This document shows positions 17,839 to 25,782 of a DNA stretch of 64,000 nucleotides, one piece after another. Where the stretch lies: assembly GCA_942492635.1 (NCBI GenBank), contig CALOFP010000001.1, positions 868,001 to 932,000 on the forward strand. The letters are read 5' to 3'. How positions within the stretch are numbered: position 1 is the stretch's first letter; every line of letters starts with the position of its first letter. The notes under the pieces were generated by a model. The model saw only the letters and a list, made by a program, of their open reading frames with translations. It had not been told where the DNA came from and made no database searches. A program made the position numbers and the translations under genes. The DNA comes from CALOFP01 sp942492635 (GTDB lineage: Bacteria > UBP6 > UBA1177 > CALOFP01).

Positions 17839-17867
17839 AAATTACACAAATTTACAGGGCAAGTCAA
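17839..17867 (-). promoter_or_regulatory. Promoter of fau-rny-ymdB-tyrS
   Basis: On the minus strand TTGACT (17867-17862), a 17-bp spacer and TAATTT (17844-17839). The leader then carries a short CCGG/CCGG hairpin followed by five T (about 17813-17829), which could act as a weak attenuator. Confidence 0.55.
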
Positions 17868-18338
17868 ATTTTTACACAAGATAATTGAACGAATGCCCAC
17901 CTTCCGTATTAAACTATTCTACCCTCCAGTTCAATTGTCGAGAGTACACGGAAGATGCAACAGATCAACAGTTCCGGATATTTCACCCACTCAAATTCAG
18001 ACCTCCTTTTAGTCAGTCATTACAGATAATTAAAGAACATTGAAACAATCAAGACATTTTCTTCTATCGTCGATTCCAAGGATCAAGGAAGCGCATTCGA
18101 CAGCTTCCGTCCACCATCGAGTACAATACGGTACGAATTACAATTAACGCCACAGTAAAAATTACAGTCTAGGAATGGTGAAAGAACGAACCGCCCCTCC
18201 ATCTTAAAACTGCATTTGATCGATAAATATCGACTGTATGGCTTTTCAAGAACGCAAAGCTATCCTGAGAAAGTTATTTTTGCTTTTGCTTGAATTCAGG
18301 TGCGAATGATTTCTTAGAGAATATCGGGGCAGGACACA
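17868..18338. other. Gene-free spacer between lat and the fau operon
   Basis: About 470 bp without a convincing ORF. It contains a 6-bp hairpin GGAAGC/GCTTCC (18087-18092 with 18103-18108) and a tight inverted repeat TCGATA-AA-TATCGA (18220-18233). 6S RNA often lies upstream of fau in proteobacteria. I looked for it here and could not recognise its consensus, but an unannotated RNA is possible. Confidence 0.35.
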
Positions 18339-19670
18339 CTATTCACATTTAGAGAGGGCTCTGGCCATTCTCTCAAGCCCCTCCTCTATATCGGCCTTCT
18401 TAACGTCTAGATAGGGCCTGAATCGAACGGAACGGTTCCCGCAAGGAAGAATAATCATGTTCTCCTCTTCCATACAGATCTTGAGGAAGCGATCACGCAT
18501 CTCGGCTGTCGCCATGTCAAATGCCACGAAGAGCCCCTTACCTCTGAGATTCTCTATCTTTCCGTAATCTTCCTTCAGTTTCTGGAGTCCATGGAGAAGA
18601 TAGGCACCCATTTCGAAGGCATTCTCTACAAGCTTTTCATCCCTTATGATTTCGAGATAACGTGTAACCCTCACCATATCGACGAGGTTTCCTCCCCATG
18701 TTGAGTTGATTCTGGAACTCTCCTCAAAACAGTTGTTTTTAACTTCGAAAACCCTCTCCCCGGCCATAATTCCGCAGGTCTGGAACTTCTTTCCGAAACA
18801 GATCAGATCCGGTTTCACACCGTAGTGTTCATGGGCCCACATGCGACCGGTGATTCCTCCACCTGACTGAACCTCATCGAAAATAAGGAGAAATTCGTGT
18901 CTGTCTGCAAGTTCCCTAAGCTTTTTCATGAACTCGATGCGGAAGTGGTTGTCTCCGCCTTCACCCTGAATCGGCTCAATCACAAGACCGGCGATGTCGT
19001 TTGGATTGTTTCTAACGGCTTCTTCAATCTGGGAAATCGTGATATTTTCCATTTCGATAGTTTTGGAGAGATTCTCTCCTTCAAGAGGAAATATCGCCTT
19101 CGGATTGAGAACTCTAGGCCAGTCAAATTTTGGAAAGTACATGTACTTTCTGGGATCCGAAGTATTTGTGAGGCTGAGGGTGTAGCCTGTTCTGCCGTGG
19201 AAAGCCTCCTTGAAATGAATTATCTTCGATCCTTTCTCTCCTTCAATCCCGCGCTCCATGTTTTTTCGAACCTTCCAGTCGAAGGCTACCTTGAGGGCAT
19301 TTTCAACGGCAAGAGCTCCACCGGAGACAAAAAACATCTTTTTCATGTAGGAGGGCATAGCCACCTCTCCCATGGTTTTCACAAACTGGGCAAAGGTTGT
19401 TGTGTAGAAATCGCTGTTGGAAATTTTGTGGAGGGCAACCTCCCCGATCTCCCGGATGAAAGATTCATCTCTCATCCTGGGATGGTTGAATCCGAGGGGC
19501 ATTGAGGCGAAAAAGGAAAAGAAATCCAGATATTCCTTTCCGCTCTTTGCATCGTACATGTAGCTGCCCCTGCTCTTCTCGGGATCGATCACCATGTTGT
19601 ATCCGTCCGCAAGCATGTAGTGCCCGAGAATTTCATGTACTTCAGAAGCTTTGATCTTGTTTGTCGTCAT
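18339..19670 (-). CDS. lat: L-lysine 6-aminotransferase
   Basis: Lat moves the epsilon-amino group of lysine to 2-oxoglutarate, giving alpha-aminoadipate semialdehyde (as piperideine carboxylate) and glutamate. The 443-aa class III aminotransferase shows FVSGGALAVENALK, the PLP-stacking region KEAFHGRTGYTLS, FDEVQSGGG and the PLP-lysine segment FGKKFQTCGIMAG (K294/K295). The GKKxQxCG form is characteristic of mycobacterial-type Lat. A strong SD (AAAGGAGG) precedes ATG 19670. It follows plsC by 26 bp in the same orientation. The matching semialdehyde dehydrogenase is at 38754-40286. Confidence 0.92.
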   Translation of the reverse strand: MTTNKIKASEVHEILGHYMLADGYNMVIDPEKSRGSYMYDAKSGKEYLDFFSFFASMPLGFNHPRMRDESFIREIGEVALHKISNSDFYTTTFAQFVKTMGEVAMPSYMKKMFFVSGGALAVENALKVAFDWKVRKNMERGIEGEKGSKIIHFKEAFHGRTGYTLSLTNTSDPRKYMYFPKFDWPRVLNPKAIFPLEGENLSKTIEMENITISQIEEAVRNNPNDIAGLVIEPIQGEGGDNHFRIEFMKKLRELADRHEFLLIFDEVQSGGGITGRMWAHEHYGVKPDLICFGKKFQTCGIMAGERVFEVKNNCFEESSRINSTWGGNLVDMVRVTRYLEIIRDEKLVENAFEMGAYLLHGLQKLKEDYGKIENLRGKGLFVAFDMATAEMRDRFLKICMEEENMIILPCGNRSVRFRPYLDVKKADIEEGLERMARALSKCE

Positions 19671-19696
19671 CTTGCCCTCCTTTGGTTGGTATATAT

Positions 19697-20386
19697 CTAC
19701 TCAACAAAGGATCGAATGGAATTCTCCAGCTCTTCAGCAAGTTCCTTCCTATCCATCACCTCCGTCTTGTCTACAGCTAAAGGCGGAAAAACTTTAACAG
19801 CGATTTTTCCGGCTTTAACCCTCCCTTTACCCCCGGCAAGAATGGTTCCGCTCCCCTTGATAGCTACGGGGAGAATAGGAACCTGTGCTTTGAGTCCGAT
19901 TGTCAGACCCGCCACCTTGAATTTATTCACCTTCCCATCTTTACTTCTCGTTCCTTCGGGAAAGATTGCAAATGAAAAGCGTTTTGCAATCGCGACGGCC
20001 CGCTTGATAGACCGAACGGCGTCCCTCTTGTTTCTCCTGTCGACCATTACATGTTCATGAAACTTCAGGATAGGCCCGAAAACCGGAACCTTTCCAAGCT
20101 CCATCTTTGCAAAAAGCCTCAAATTGAGAGGCAGCAGTGCAAAAAGTATCGGAATGTCGTACAGACTCTGATGGTTGCTTACCACCAGATATCGTTCTTC
20201 AGGATCGATGTGTTCAATCCCTTCAACCTCTGCGTTCACACCACCCAGAAAAAGCAGGAACCTGCCGTAAGATCTGTAAAAAGCGTATCCGAAACGCCCC
20301 TTTGTAAACCGGTAAACCGGATATGTCAGATAAGCGAGACAGATATAAACAAATGTGTGAAACATCGAAAGAATGAATCTAATCAC
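19697..20386 (-). CDS. plsC: 1-acyl-sn-glycerol-3-phosphate acyltransferase
   Basis: PlsC adds the second acyl chain to lysophosphatidic acid in phospholipid synthesis. The acyltransferase motifs are NHQSLYD (the HX4D box), the middle Lys/Arg-rich block and FPEGTRS. The N-terminus has a membrane-associating hydrophobic stretch (FILSMFHTFVYICLAYL). I prefer GTG 20386 (229 aa), since AAAGGAGGGGAAGG precedes it and it overlaps the upstream gene by only eight bases. An in-frame ATG at 20431 would overlap by 53 bases and adds a non-hydrophobic, Arg-rich start. Part of the lipoprotein-plsC-lat unit. Confidence 0.88.
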   Translation of the reverse strand: MIRFILSMFHTFVYICLAYLTYPVYRFTKGRFGYAFYRSYGRFLLFLGGVNAEVEGIEHIDPEERYLVVSNHQSLYDIPILFALLPLNLRLFAKMELGKVPVFGPILKFHEHVMVDRRNKRDAVRSIKRAVAIAKRFSFAIFPEGTRSKDGKVNKFKVAGLTIGLKAQVPILPVAIKGSGTILAGGKGRVKAGKIAVKVFPPLAVDKTEVMDRKELAEELENSIRSFVE

Positions 20387-22289
20387 CCTTCCCCTCCTTT
20401 TTCTCCTGTTCCAGTTCAGACTGGGGCACAAATCCCTTGCCCCTCACTCCAATAAGAAGCTCTTCATTTCCTGTAAGCATATGATCCCTAAACCTGACCG
20501 CACCTCCCGAAACCAAAGATTCAAACTCTCCCTTTTCAAAATAACTCTTGAAATCACCGACACTACCCATACCTGAGCCCTCCTTTCCCTGAAAGAGAAG
20601 CTGAGCCATATCCATCAGATATATCTCCATGGGAATAGGATCCCTCTTGAACTTGACCTTAAAAAGTTTTTTCTGCTCATCAAGAGCCTTGTTGCCCGAT
20701 GTAAGATCGCTTCTACCCGTAGAAAGAACCGCTCCGTCGATGAAGGCTCCCGCACTGTTCAAGAAATCACTATCCGCCCTCACACTGGCAGGAGGAGCAA
20801 AAAGCACTGTGGGAATTTTCCAATCAGCCCCCAGCTCCCTCAGCTCTCCTTCCCTCTGACGAACCTTGCTTCGAAGATAGGGAGAGCGATAATTGAACTC
20901 GACGTTATTGAGAAGAAGAACGGAAACTATCGAGGCGGCCCGATCCGGGTTGTCCAAAATCACCATCGTGTCGAAATCGATTTTCGCCGGAGCACTCTTT
21001 GCAAAACGCTCAAGCGCCCGCTTCAATGCAAGTCCCTTTACACCTTTCTCCTCAAGATCACCCTTATACTTCTTAAACACTCTTTCATAGTCATCCTGCT
21101 CACCGAACAGAGATTTCATAGGCACAATTAGAGCCTTCTCTCCGGGATTCAGGGGAACAGCCTCAGTAACAACGCCCCCGTTCCTTTCGATAACCGTCCA
21201 GCTTCGATCCCGCAGGAGTCTCCCCTCATAACTATCCGGATATATGAGGGCGAATCGTTTCGCCCCTTCTTTCACGGAATACTCTGCAACCCGTGCAACC
21301 TCGTCGACCCTGGTCATCTTGGTATTGAAGAAGAGAGGCCCTGGCTTTCCAGTATAAGGAGAAAAGGCAATGACAGGCATCTCATAGAGTTCGGAAAGAC
21401 GGTTAAACGTCTCCGAAAACTGTTCGAAGAACAGTGGGCCGACAACGGCGAAGCACCCCTTGTCAGACGCCTTCCTGAACCCTTCCTCCACATCGTTTTC
21501 AGATGAGTAGACAAAGTAGCTGACCTCAAGCCCCTTCTCCTTGAGATACCAGTCAAAAAAGTTCTTCACGAGGTCGTTGACCTTGGAATACCTGTGATCA
21601 TCGAGAAGAAAAACCGCCACCTGATCCCATGCCGGAACCCTGTTGAAGACGGCGAGCTGTTCAACAACCTTCTCATCATCCTCACTCTCCACACCTTCGG
21701 GATCAACTTCATTGAAATATGATGCTGCCTTTGGATTTTTTATGAAGTACTCATCAAGCTCTGTACGTACGCGATCTCTCTTTCTGCTGTTCAGACGCGA
21801 GTACCATCTCCCTGCGGAATTGAGATCACCCTTATATATGTAGGAAAGGAGAATCAACCTTGACGCCTCCACCTTTTCCTGCCCGGACAGCTTCAGATAG
21901 ATACCGAGCGCGACATCTATGACCCTGTCGTAGGACTTCGAATCGAAATAAACACCGGCGAGAAGGAGTTTCGCCTTCTCCGCGACCGGTGGTTCAGTAA
22001 TTCGGACGAGGACGTTTGCCGCCTTTTCAAAAAGTCCCTGCCTGTGAAGGGAAAGGCCAAGGTGGAAGAGCAGCTCGTCCCTCTGGTCTCGTCGCCATTT
22101 GAGAGCCAGCATCCTCCGGATGTAGCTCTCCGCTCCGGAATATCTCTCTTCTTTTACGAGAACAGAGACCCTGTCCATGGTAGATTCAAATTCACCGTAT
22201 CCTGTAGTGGGAGTGTGTGCCTGCCGGACACATGAAAGTGATACAAAAACAAAAATAAAGAAAAGCAATTTCATTTTAGAAGAAATCAT
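20379..22289 (-). CDS. LpoA/LppC-like lipoprotein with TPR and periplasmic-binding domains
   Basis: A 636-aa envelope lipoprotein (lipobox LSC near residue 20). Residues 30-200 are helical repeats of TPR type (YSGAESYIRRMLALKWRRDQ, LFHLGLSLHRQGLFEKAANVL). Residues 225-600 have a type I periplasmic-binding fold (VAVFLLDDHRYSKVNDLVKNF, FAVVGPLFFEQ, PVIAFSPYTGKPGPLFFNTKMT, RFALIYPDSYEGRLLRD). This order matches LppC/LpoA proteins, outer-membrane activators of penicillin-binding proteins, as well as general leucine-binding-like receptors. An alternative start is ATG 22274 (MKLLFF). A 17-bp-spaced promoter lies just upstream. Confidence 0.72.
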   Translation of the reverse strand: MISSKMKLLFFIFVFVSLSCVRQAHTPTTGYGEFESTMDRVSVLVKEERYSGAESYIRRMLALKWRRDQRDELLFHLGLSLHRQGLFEKAANVLVRITEPPVAEKAKLLLAGVYFDSKSYDRVIDVALGIYLKLSGQEKVEASRLILLSYIYKGDLNSAGRWYSRLNSRKRDRVRTELDEYFIKNPKAASYFNEVDPEGVESEDDEKVVEQLAVFNRVPAWDQVAVFLLDDHRYSKVNDLVKNFFDWYLKEKGLEVSYFVYSSENDVEEGFRKASDKGCFAVVGPLFFEQFSETFNRLSELYEMPVIAFSPYTGKPGPLFFNTKMTRVDEVARVAEYSVKEGAKRFALIYPDSYEGRLLRDRSWTVIERNGGVVTEAVPLNPGEKALIVPMKSLFGEQDDYERVFKKYKGDLEEKGVKGLALKRALERFAKSAPAKIDFDTMVILDNPDRAASIVSVLLLNNVEFNYRSPYLRSKVRQREGELRELGADWKIPTVLFAPPASVRADSDFLNSAGAFIDGAVLSTGRSDLTSGNKALDEQKKLFKVKFKRDPIPMEIYLMDMAQLLFQGKEGSGMGSVGDFKSYFEKGEFESLVSGGAVRFRDHMLTGNEELLIGVRGKGFVPQSELEQEKKEGKGD

Positions 22290-22319
22290 TACATTACCTG
22301 CCTACATTTTTTCGTGGTA

Positions 22320-22348
22320 ATAGTATTCGCATTACCCCCAATAATCAA
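22320..22348 (-). promoter_or_regulatory. Promoter of the LpoA-like lipoprotein-plsC-lat unit
   Basis: On the minus strand TTGATT (22348-22343), a 17-bp spacer and TACTAT (22325-22320). Confidence 0.6.
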
Positions 22349-22396
22349 GAAAAGATGAGATTTTTCAAGCCGATTAGATTTTTTTCAGAATTTTTG

Positions 22397-22427
22397 TTGA
22401 CAAAGGGATAATTTTCGTGAATATAAA
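22397..22427 (+). promoter_or_regulatory. Promoter of the tRNA/tadA/ffs cluster
   Basis: TTGACA at 22397-22402, then ATATAA at 22421 or TATAAA at 22422 (18-19 bp spacer). The first tRNA begins about 30 bp downstream. It probably drives the whole stable-RNA cluster. Confidence 0.6.
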
Positions 22428-22459
22428 TGGAGCTTGCTCGTTGATGTTTGATTTTTTAT

Positions 22460-22547
22460 GGAGGAGTGGCCGAGAGGTCGAAGGCGGCGGTCTTGAAAAC
22501 CGTTGACGTGCGAGCGTCCGTGGGTTCGAATCCTACCTCCTCCGCCA
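22460..22547 (+). tRNA. tRNA-Ser(TGA)
   Basis: A full cloverleaf of 88 nt with a 7-bp acceptor (GGAGGAG), a long class II variable arm, TTCGAATC T-loop and encoded CCA. Anticodon loop CTTGAAA gives TGA, reading UCA-type serine codons. Confidence 0.95.
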
Positions 22548-22564
22548 GAAATTTTTATGCACTT

Positions 22565-22657
22565 GGAGAGGTGACCGAGAGGCCGAAGGTGCTCGCCTGC
22601 TAAGCGAGTGTAGGGTTAATCCCCCTACCGAGGGTTCGAATCCCTCCTTCTCCGCCA
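22565..22657 (+). tRNA. tRNA-Ser(GCT)
   Basis: A 93-nt class II tRNA with encoded CCA. Anticodon loop CTGCTAA gives GCT, reading AGC/AGU. The acceptor has one G-T wobble pair. Confidence 0.95.
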
Positions 22658-22660
22658 TGC

Positions 22661-22737
22661 GTGCCCATAGCTCAATTGGATAGAGCGTTTGGCTACGGAC
22701 CAAGAGGTTGGGGGTTCGACTCCTCCTGGGCACGCCA
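22661..22737 (+). tRNA. tRNA-Arg(ACG)
   Basis: A 77-nt tRNA with acceptor GTGCCCA/TGGGCAC and encoded CCA. Anticodon loop CTACGGA gives ACG. The A34 of this tRNA is the usual bacterial substrate of TadA, whose gene starts 12 bp downstream. Confidence 0.95.
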
Positions 22738-22749
22738 TCTTTTTTATTT

Positions 22750-23262
22750 ATGGATAGTAAGATTAAATTCATGCAGGAAGCCATCAGGCTTGCCGAGCAG
22801 GCTGCGTCGGAGGGTGAAGTCCCTGTAGGCGCCGTTGTGGTCTTTGAAAACAGGGTTATCGGAAAAGGGTTCAACAGAAGAGAAATTACGAACTCTCCAT
22901 CATCCCACGCCGAAATGATTGCCATCGAGGAGGCGGCCGTAACATTGAACAGTTGGCGGCTTGAAGATTGTGACCTCTACGTCACTCTCGAGCCATGCAT
23001 TATGTGCAGCGGAGCAATCATTCAATCCAGAATTAGGAAAGTATACTTCGGCACGAGGGACCCAAAAGGGGGTGCGGTAGTTTCTCTTTATAATATTCTC
23101 TCAGACGAACGACTCAATCACAGAGCTGAGTATGAAGAAAACATTCTTCAGGAAGAGTGTTCGCAGATGCTGAAAAGTTTCTTCAGAGAGATTAGAGCTA
23201 AACAGAAGAGAGAAAAAGAGATGTTAAAGGGAGAGATGTCCGAGCTGGTCGAAGGAGCTTGA
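22750..23262 (+). CDS. tadA: tRNA-specific adenosine deaminase TadA
   Basis: TadA converts A34 to inosine in tRNA-Arg(ACG) so that it reads CGU, CGC and CGA. The 170-aa protein has the zinc deaminase motifs HAE (H53, E55) and PCIMC (C83, C86). It also has the TadA-specific GTRDPKGGAV and the C-terminal helix with FFREIRAKQK. The start is ATG 22750 (MDSKIKFMQ); the longer frame from 22708 would begin inside tRNA-Arg. Two oddities stand out. The gene follows directly after its substrate tRNA. Its last ten codons and stop (23230-23262) lie inside the tRNA-Ser(CGA) gene, so processing that tRNA would remove the stop codon from the message. Confidence 0.95.
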   Translation: MDSKIKFMQEAIRLAEQAASEGEVPVGAVVVFENRVIGKGFNRREITNSPSSHAEMIAIEEAAVTLNSWRLEDCDLYVTLEPCIMCSGAIIQSRIRKVYFGTRDPKGGAVVSLYNILSDERLNHRAEYEENILQEECSQMLKSFFREIRAKQKREKEMLKGEMSELVEGA

Positions 23263-23319
23263 CTCGAAATCAAGTGTGCCCTCCGGGTACCGGGGGTTCG
23301 AATCCCTCTCTCTCCGCCA
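23230..23319 (+). tRNA. tRNA-Ser(CGA)
   Basis: A 90-nt class II tRNA with acceptor GGAGAGA/TCTCTCC and encoded CCA. Anticodon loop CTCGAAA gives CGA, reading UCG. Its first 33 nt also encode the C-terminus and stop of tadA. Confidence 0.95.
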
Positions 23320-23347
23320 TTTTTTCCGATACTTGTCAACTTTCATT

Positions 23348-23443
<96 letters not shown>

Positions 23444-23450
23444 TTTTTAT

Positions 23451-23543
23451 GGCCGGGAGCTGTACAATAAGAGCCGTAAACCCCGTCAGGTCCGAAAGGA
23501 AGCAGCGGTAGCGGATTTCTTATGTGTTGCAGTTATCCCGGCC
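23451..23543 (+). ncRNA. ffs: Signal recognition particle RNA (4.5S, small bacterial type)
   Basis: The SRP RNA forms the core of the signal recognition particle with Ffh. The invariant domain IV is present (GTCAGGTCCGAAAGGAAGCA), with a GAAA tetraloop and the asymmetric loop. The ends pair over 8 bp (GGCCGGGA at 23451-23458 with TCCCGGCC at 23536-23543), giving the short bacterial hairpin of about 93 nt without an Alu domain. It begins 10 bp after tRNA-Ser(GGA) and is probably co-transcribed with it. Confidence 0.93.
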
Positions 23544-23712
23544 TTCACTCGTTTCGGCAACTGAAAGAATCGATGTTTCCTTTCAACGGAAATCAAGCAA
23601 CCCTCTGTATTCAGCCCCAATCCCAAGCATCAACATAAACTATCTACTTGTTTCGAAATCAATTTTACAACGACATACGTCAGACGACTCTTCTGATTCT
23701 AAAACTGCCTCA

Positions 23713-24669
23713 TTATGGAATGTGGTAAAAAGCAAAAAAGAGAGGAAAGAGAATTAAAGCGCCATTCAGAGCCAGGAAGCAGAACAGCAGGTTACCGTAT
23801 TCATTCAACACACCTTTTTTAACAAGATAGAGAAACGAGAAAATTGAAGCGTACGGGAAAAACAGAAGAACTCCATCCCATACAGTCAAGCTCTTTCGGT
23901 AGTTGAAGGAGAAGAGAACAGGCAAAACCATTTCATATGCAATCCCTCCAACAATCAGCTTTTTCAGATATTTTTTAACACCTCCGCTTTCTTCAGTAAT
24001 CTTTTTTATTTCGGGAAGAAGCGTAATCGACATTGTTCCAAAGGCTAGACAAAAGTAGATTAGAGCCATCAGCTGATGATTCTTGAAAAGCGTCGGTATC
24101 TTTATAAACGCCTTCGTAGCGGGAGCCACTCCGAAAAGATGTACCCCGGCAACAATCATACTCCCATAAAAACCGAACATGAGATTGAGAGCGGTTCTCC
24201 AAACACTCTTTGAAAAGGTATATGAGGCTCCGGCGAAAAGCCCCATGAGTACAAGCAGCTCCAAAAAGAAAGGATGATTTTCCGGATGAAAGTACATAAG
24301 TGTCGCCATATGGTAGAGAATTTGTGAAAAAGACGAGCCCGAAAGATACTCAAGCTGCATTTTTGTTCCGGCAAACAAACCGTAGAGCATGGGGATATAA
24401 ACAAGAACGGCTCCCAGCGGCAGACAGGCCATCGCAGAGTTCCTCATGCGAAGTATGTATCTTGCGCAAAGAAGATAGTAAAAGAGCACAAAAAGATACC
24501 AGTTAAAATGGTGAAAAACCACGTAGTATCCAAGATACATTCTCTTTGCCATTACGGTGGTTTCTACGAAGATTCTTGATAAAACTATCAACACAAAGAA
24601 AACAAAGGACAAAGTGAATTTTCGCTGAAACGAAAAGGATTTCAAGTAGTCTAACATTCGATACACCAT
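23713..24669 (-). CDS. Polytopic membrane protein of unknown function
   Basis: A 318-aa inner-membrane protein with about eight to nine hydrophobic helices spread over the whole chain (for example FTLSFVFFVLIVLSRIFV near residue 20 and LFCFLALNGALILFPLFFAF at the end). Two short polar loops contain possible functional residues (MYFHPENHPFFLELL). I do not recognise a family. Start at ATG 24669, with ATG 24657 (MLDYLK) as an alternative; neither has a good SD. It converges with the SRP RNA and diverges from the UbiA-family gene. Confidence 0.65.
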   Translation of the reverse strand: MVYRMLDYLKSFSFQRKFTLSFVFFVLIVLSRIFVETTVMAKRMYLGYYVVFHHFNWYLFVLFYYLLCARYILRMRNSAMACLPLGAVLVYIPMLYGLFAGTKMQLEYLSGSSFSQILYHMATLMYFHPENHPFFLELLVLMGLFAGASYTFSKSVWRTALNLMFGFYGSMIVAGVHLFGVAPATKAFIKIPTLFKNHQLMALIYFCLAFGTMSITLLPEIKKITEESGGVKKYLKKLIVGGIAYEMVLPVLFSFNYRKSLTVWDGVLLFFPYASIFSFLYLVKKGVLNEYGNLLFCFLALNGALILFPLFFAFYHIP

Positions 24670-24684
24670 TTCAATGTTTTATTC

Positions 24685-24712
24685 TTGACACATTGGCAAT
24701 TATACAAATAAT
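24685..24712 (+). promoter_or_regulatory. Promoter of the UbiA-family gene
   Basis: TTGACA at 24685-24690, a 16-bp spacer and AATAAT at 24707-24712. It implies a start point near 24720, downstream of the TTG at 24712, and so supports GTG 24754 as the translation start. Confidence 0.65.
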
Positions 24713-24753
24713 TGGTCTGTCTATCAAGATCAATCGAATACCAGGGGGTTATC

Positions 24754-25560
24754 GTGAATAGATTAAAGGCTTTTCTTTCCCTTTACCGTGGAGATGTGGC
24801 TCTGATCACATTTCTCGCGTCGATCTCAGGTCACTTTCTCAGCTACCACACCCTTGGCCTTCCAATTTTCATAAAATCGGCCTTTATCTCACTGGTACTG
24901 TACAACTTCGTATACACACTCAACTCCATCACCGACCTGCCGGAGGACCGTATCAACAATCCTCACAGACCTCTCCCTTCCGGAAAAATAACTCTTTTCC
25001 AGTCATGGATTTACCTGGGATTTCTAACGCTCGTTTCAATTATCGGAACCGTCGTTATTTTCCAGGGGAAAGATCTGTTTCTTGCGCTGCTTGTGGTCTT
25101 CTTCGGCCTGGCATACTCTCTTCCGCCTCTGGCGCTCAAGAAAATCCCTGTAGTTTCAGCTTTCATTACCGGCTGGGGTATAGCCCACCCTCTTTTCATT
25201 ACCGGGAAACCCGAACTCTTTCCCTTTTCACTCTCTTTTGTACTGTTTGCCTCCGGAGTGACGCTTCTCAAGGACCTCAGCGATATTGAAGGAGACAAGC
25301 TGGCTGGAAGAAAAGTTATTACAGACATTATCTCTTTAAGAGGAATCATATCGATCCACATATCTGTCACACTACTCTCTATAGGAATATTCCTGTTCCT
25401 TCAGGAATTCTTGGTTGCCCTGATACCGATTACCACACTGCTTACCGTAATCGTCAAGCGTCTGCGATCTGATGATTTTGAAAATACGATCTACAAATCA
25501 CTGATAAAGGCCGTTGCAATTTCTGCCTTGCTGGTTTTGATCCTTAAAATTCTTCCCTGA
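24754..25560 (+). CDS. UbiA-family membrane prenyltransferase
   Basis: UbiA enzymes attach an isoprenoid chain to an aromatic or other acceptor in the membrane (quinones, haem, chlorophyll, archaeal-type lipids). This 268-aa protein has eight to nine helices and the first Asp-rich motif NSITDLPEDRINNPHRPLPSG. The second, later Asp motif is KDLSDIEGDKLAGRKVI, with its DxxxD spacing kept. The acceptor is not evident; no quinone or haem gene adjoins it. I use GTG 24754 (VNRLKAFL), with AGGGGG just upstream. The longer frame begins at a TTG inside the promoter. Confidence 0.85.
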   Translation: MNRLKAFLSLYRGDVALITFLASISGHFLSYHTLGLPIFIKSAFISLVLYNFVYTLNSITDLPEDRINNPHRPLPSGKITLFQSWIYLGFLTLVSIIGTVVIFQGKDLFLALLVVFFGLAYSLPPLALKKIPVVSAFITGWGIAHPLFITGKPELFPFSLSFVLFASGVTLLKDLSDIEGDKLAGRKVITDIISLRGIISIHISVTLLSIGIFLFLQEFLVALIPITTLLTVIVKRLRSDDFENTIYKSLIKAVAISALLVLILKILP

Positions 25561-25782
25561 AGGGTCCCTCTTTTTTCCCGAATTCAGAAAACATCTTTTG
25601 CAAAAAACCTATCGGTTTTTCGTTCATCACTGGTTGCAGAATGCGTTTTTAAAACCCAACCTATGCCGATCTAGAACTGTACAGCAAAATTGAAGGAAGA
25701 GAATCCTGTTACGCCTCCATGAAAGCAATCCTTTCTAAAGGTTACTCCATGACGCTGTCACTCACCTTAAAAGAGAGCCGGC

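Noticed and set aside
17868..18338. 6S RNA candidate upstream of fau
   Set aside because: 6S RNA often sits here in proteobacteria, but I could not recognise its consensus bulge or closing stem. Kept only as an unassigned spacer.
22708..22749. Upstream extension of tadA into tRNA-Arg
   Set aside because: The extra residues would come from the tRNA gene itself; ATG 22750 matches the family start.
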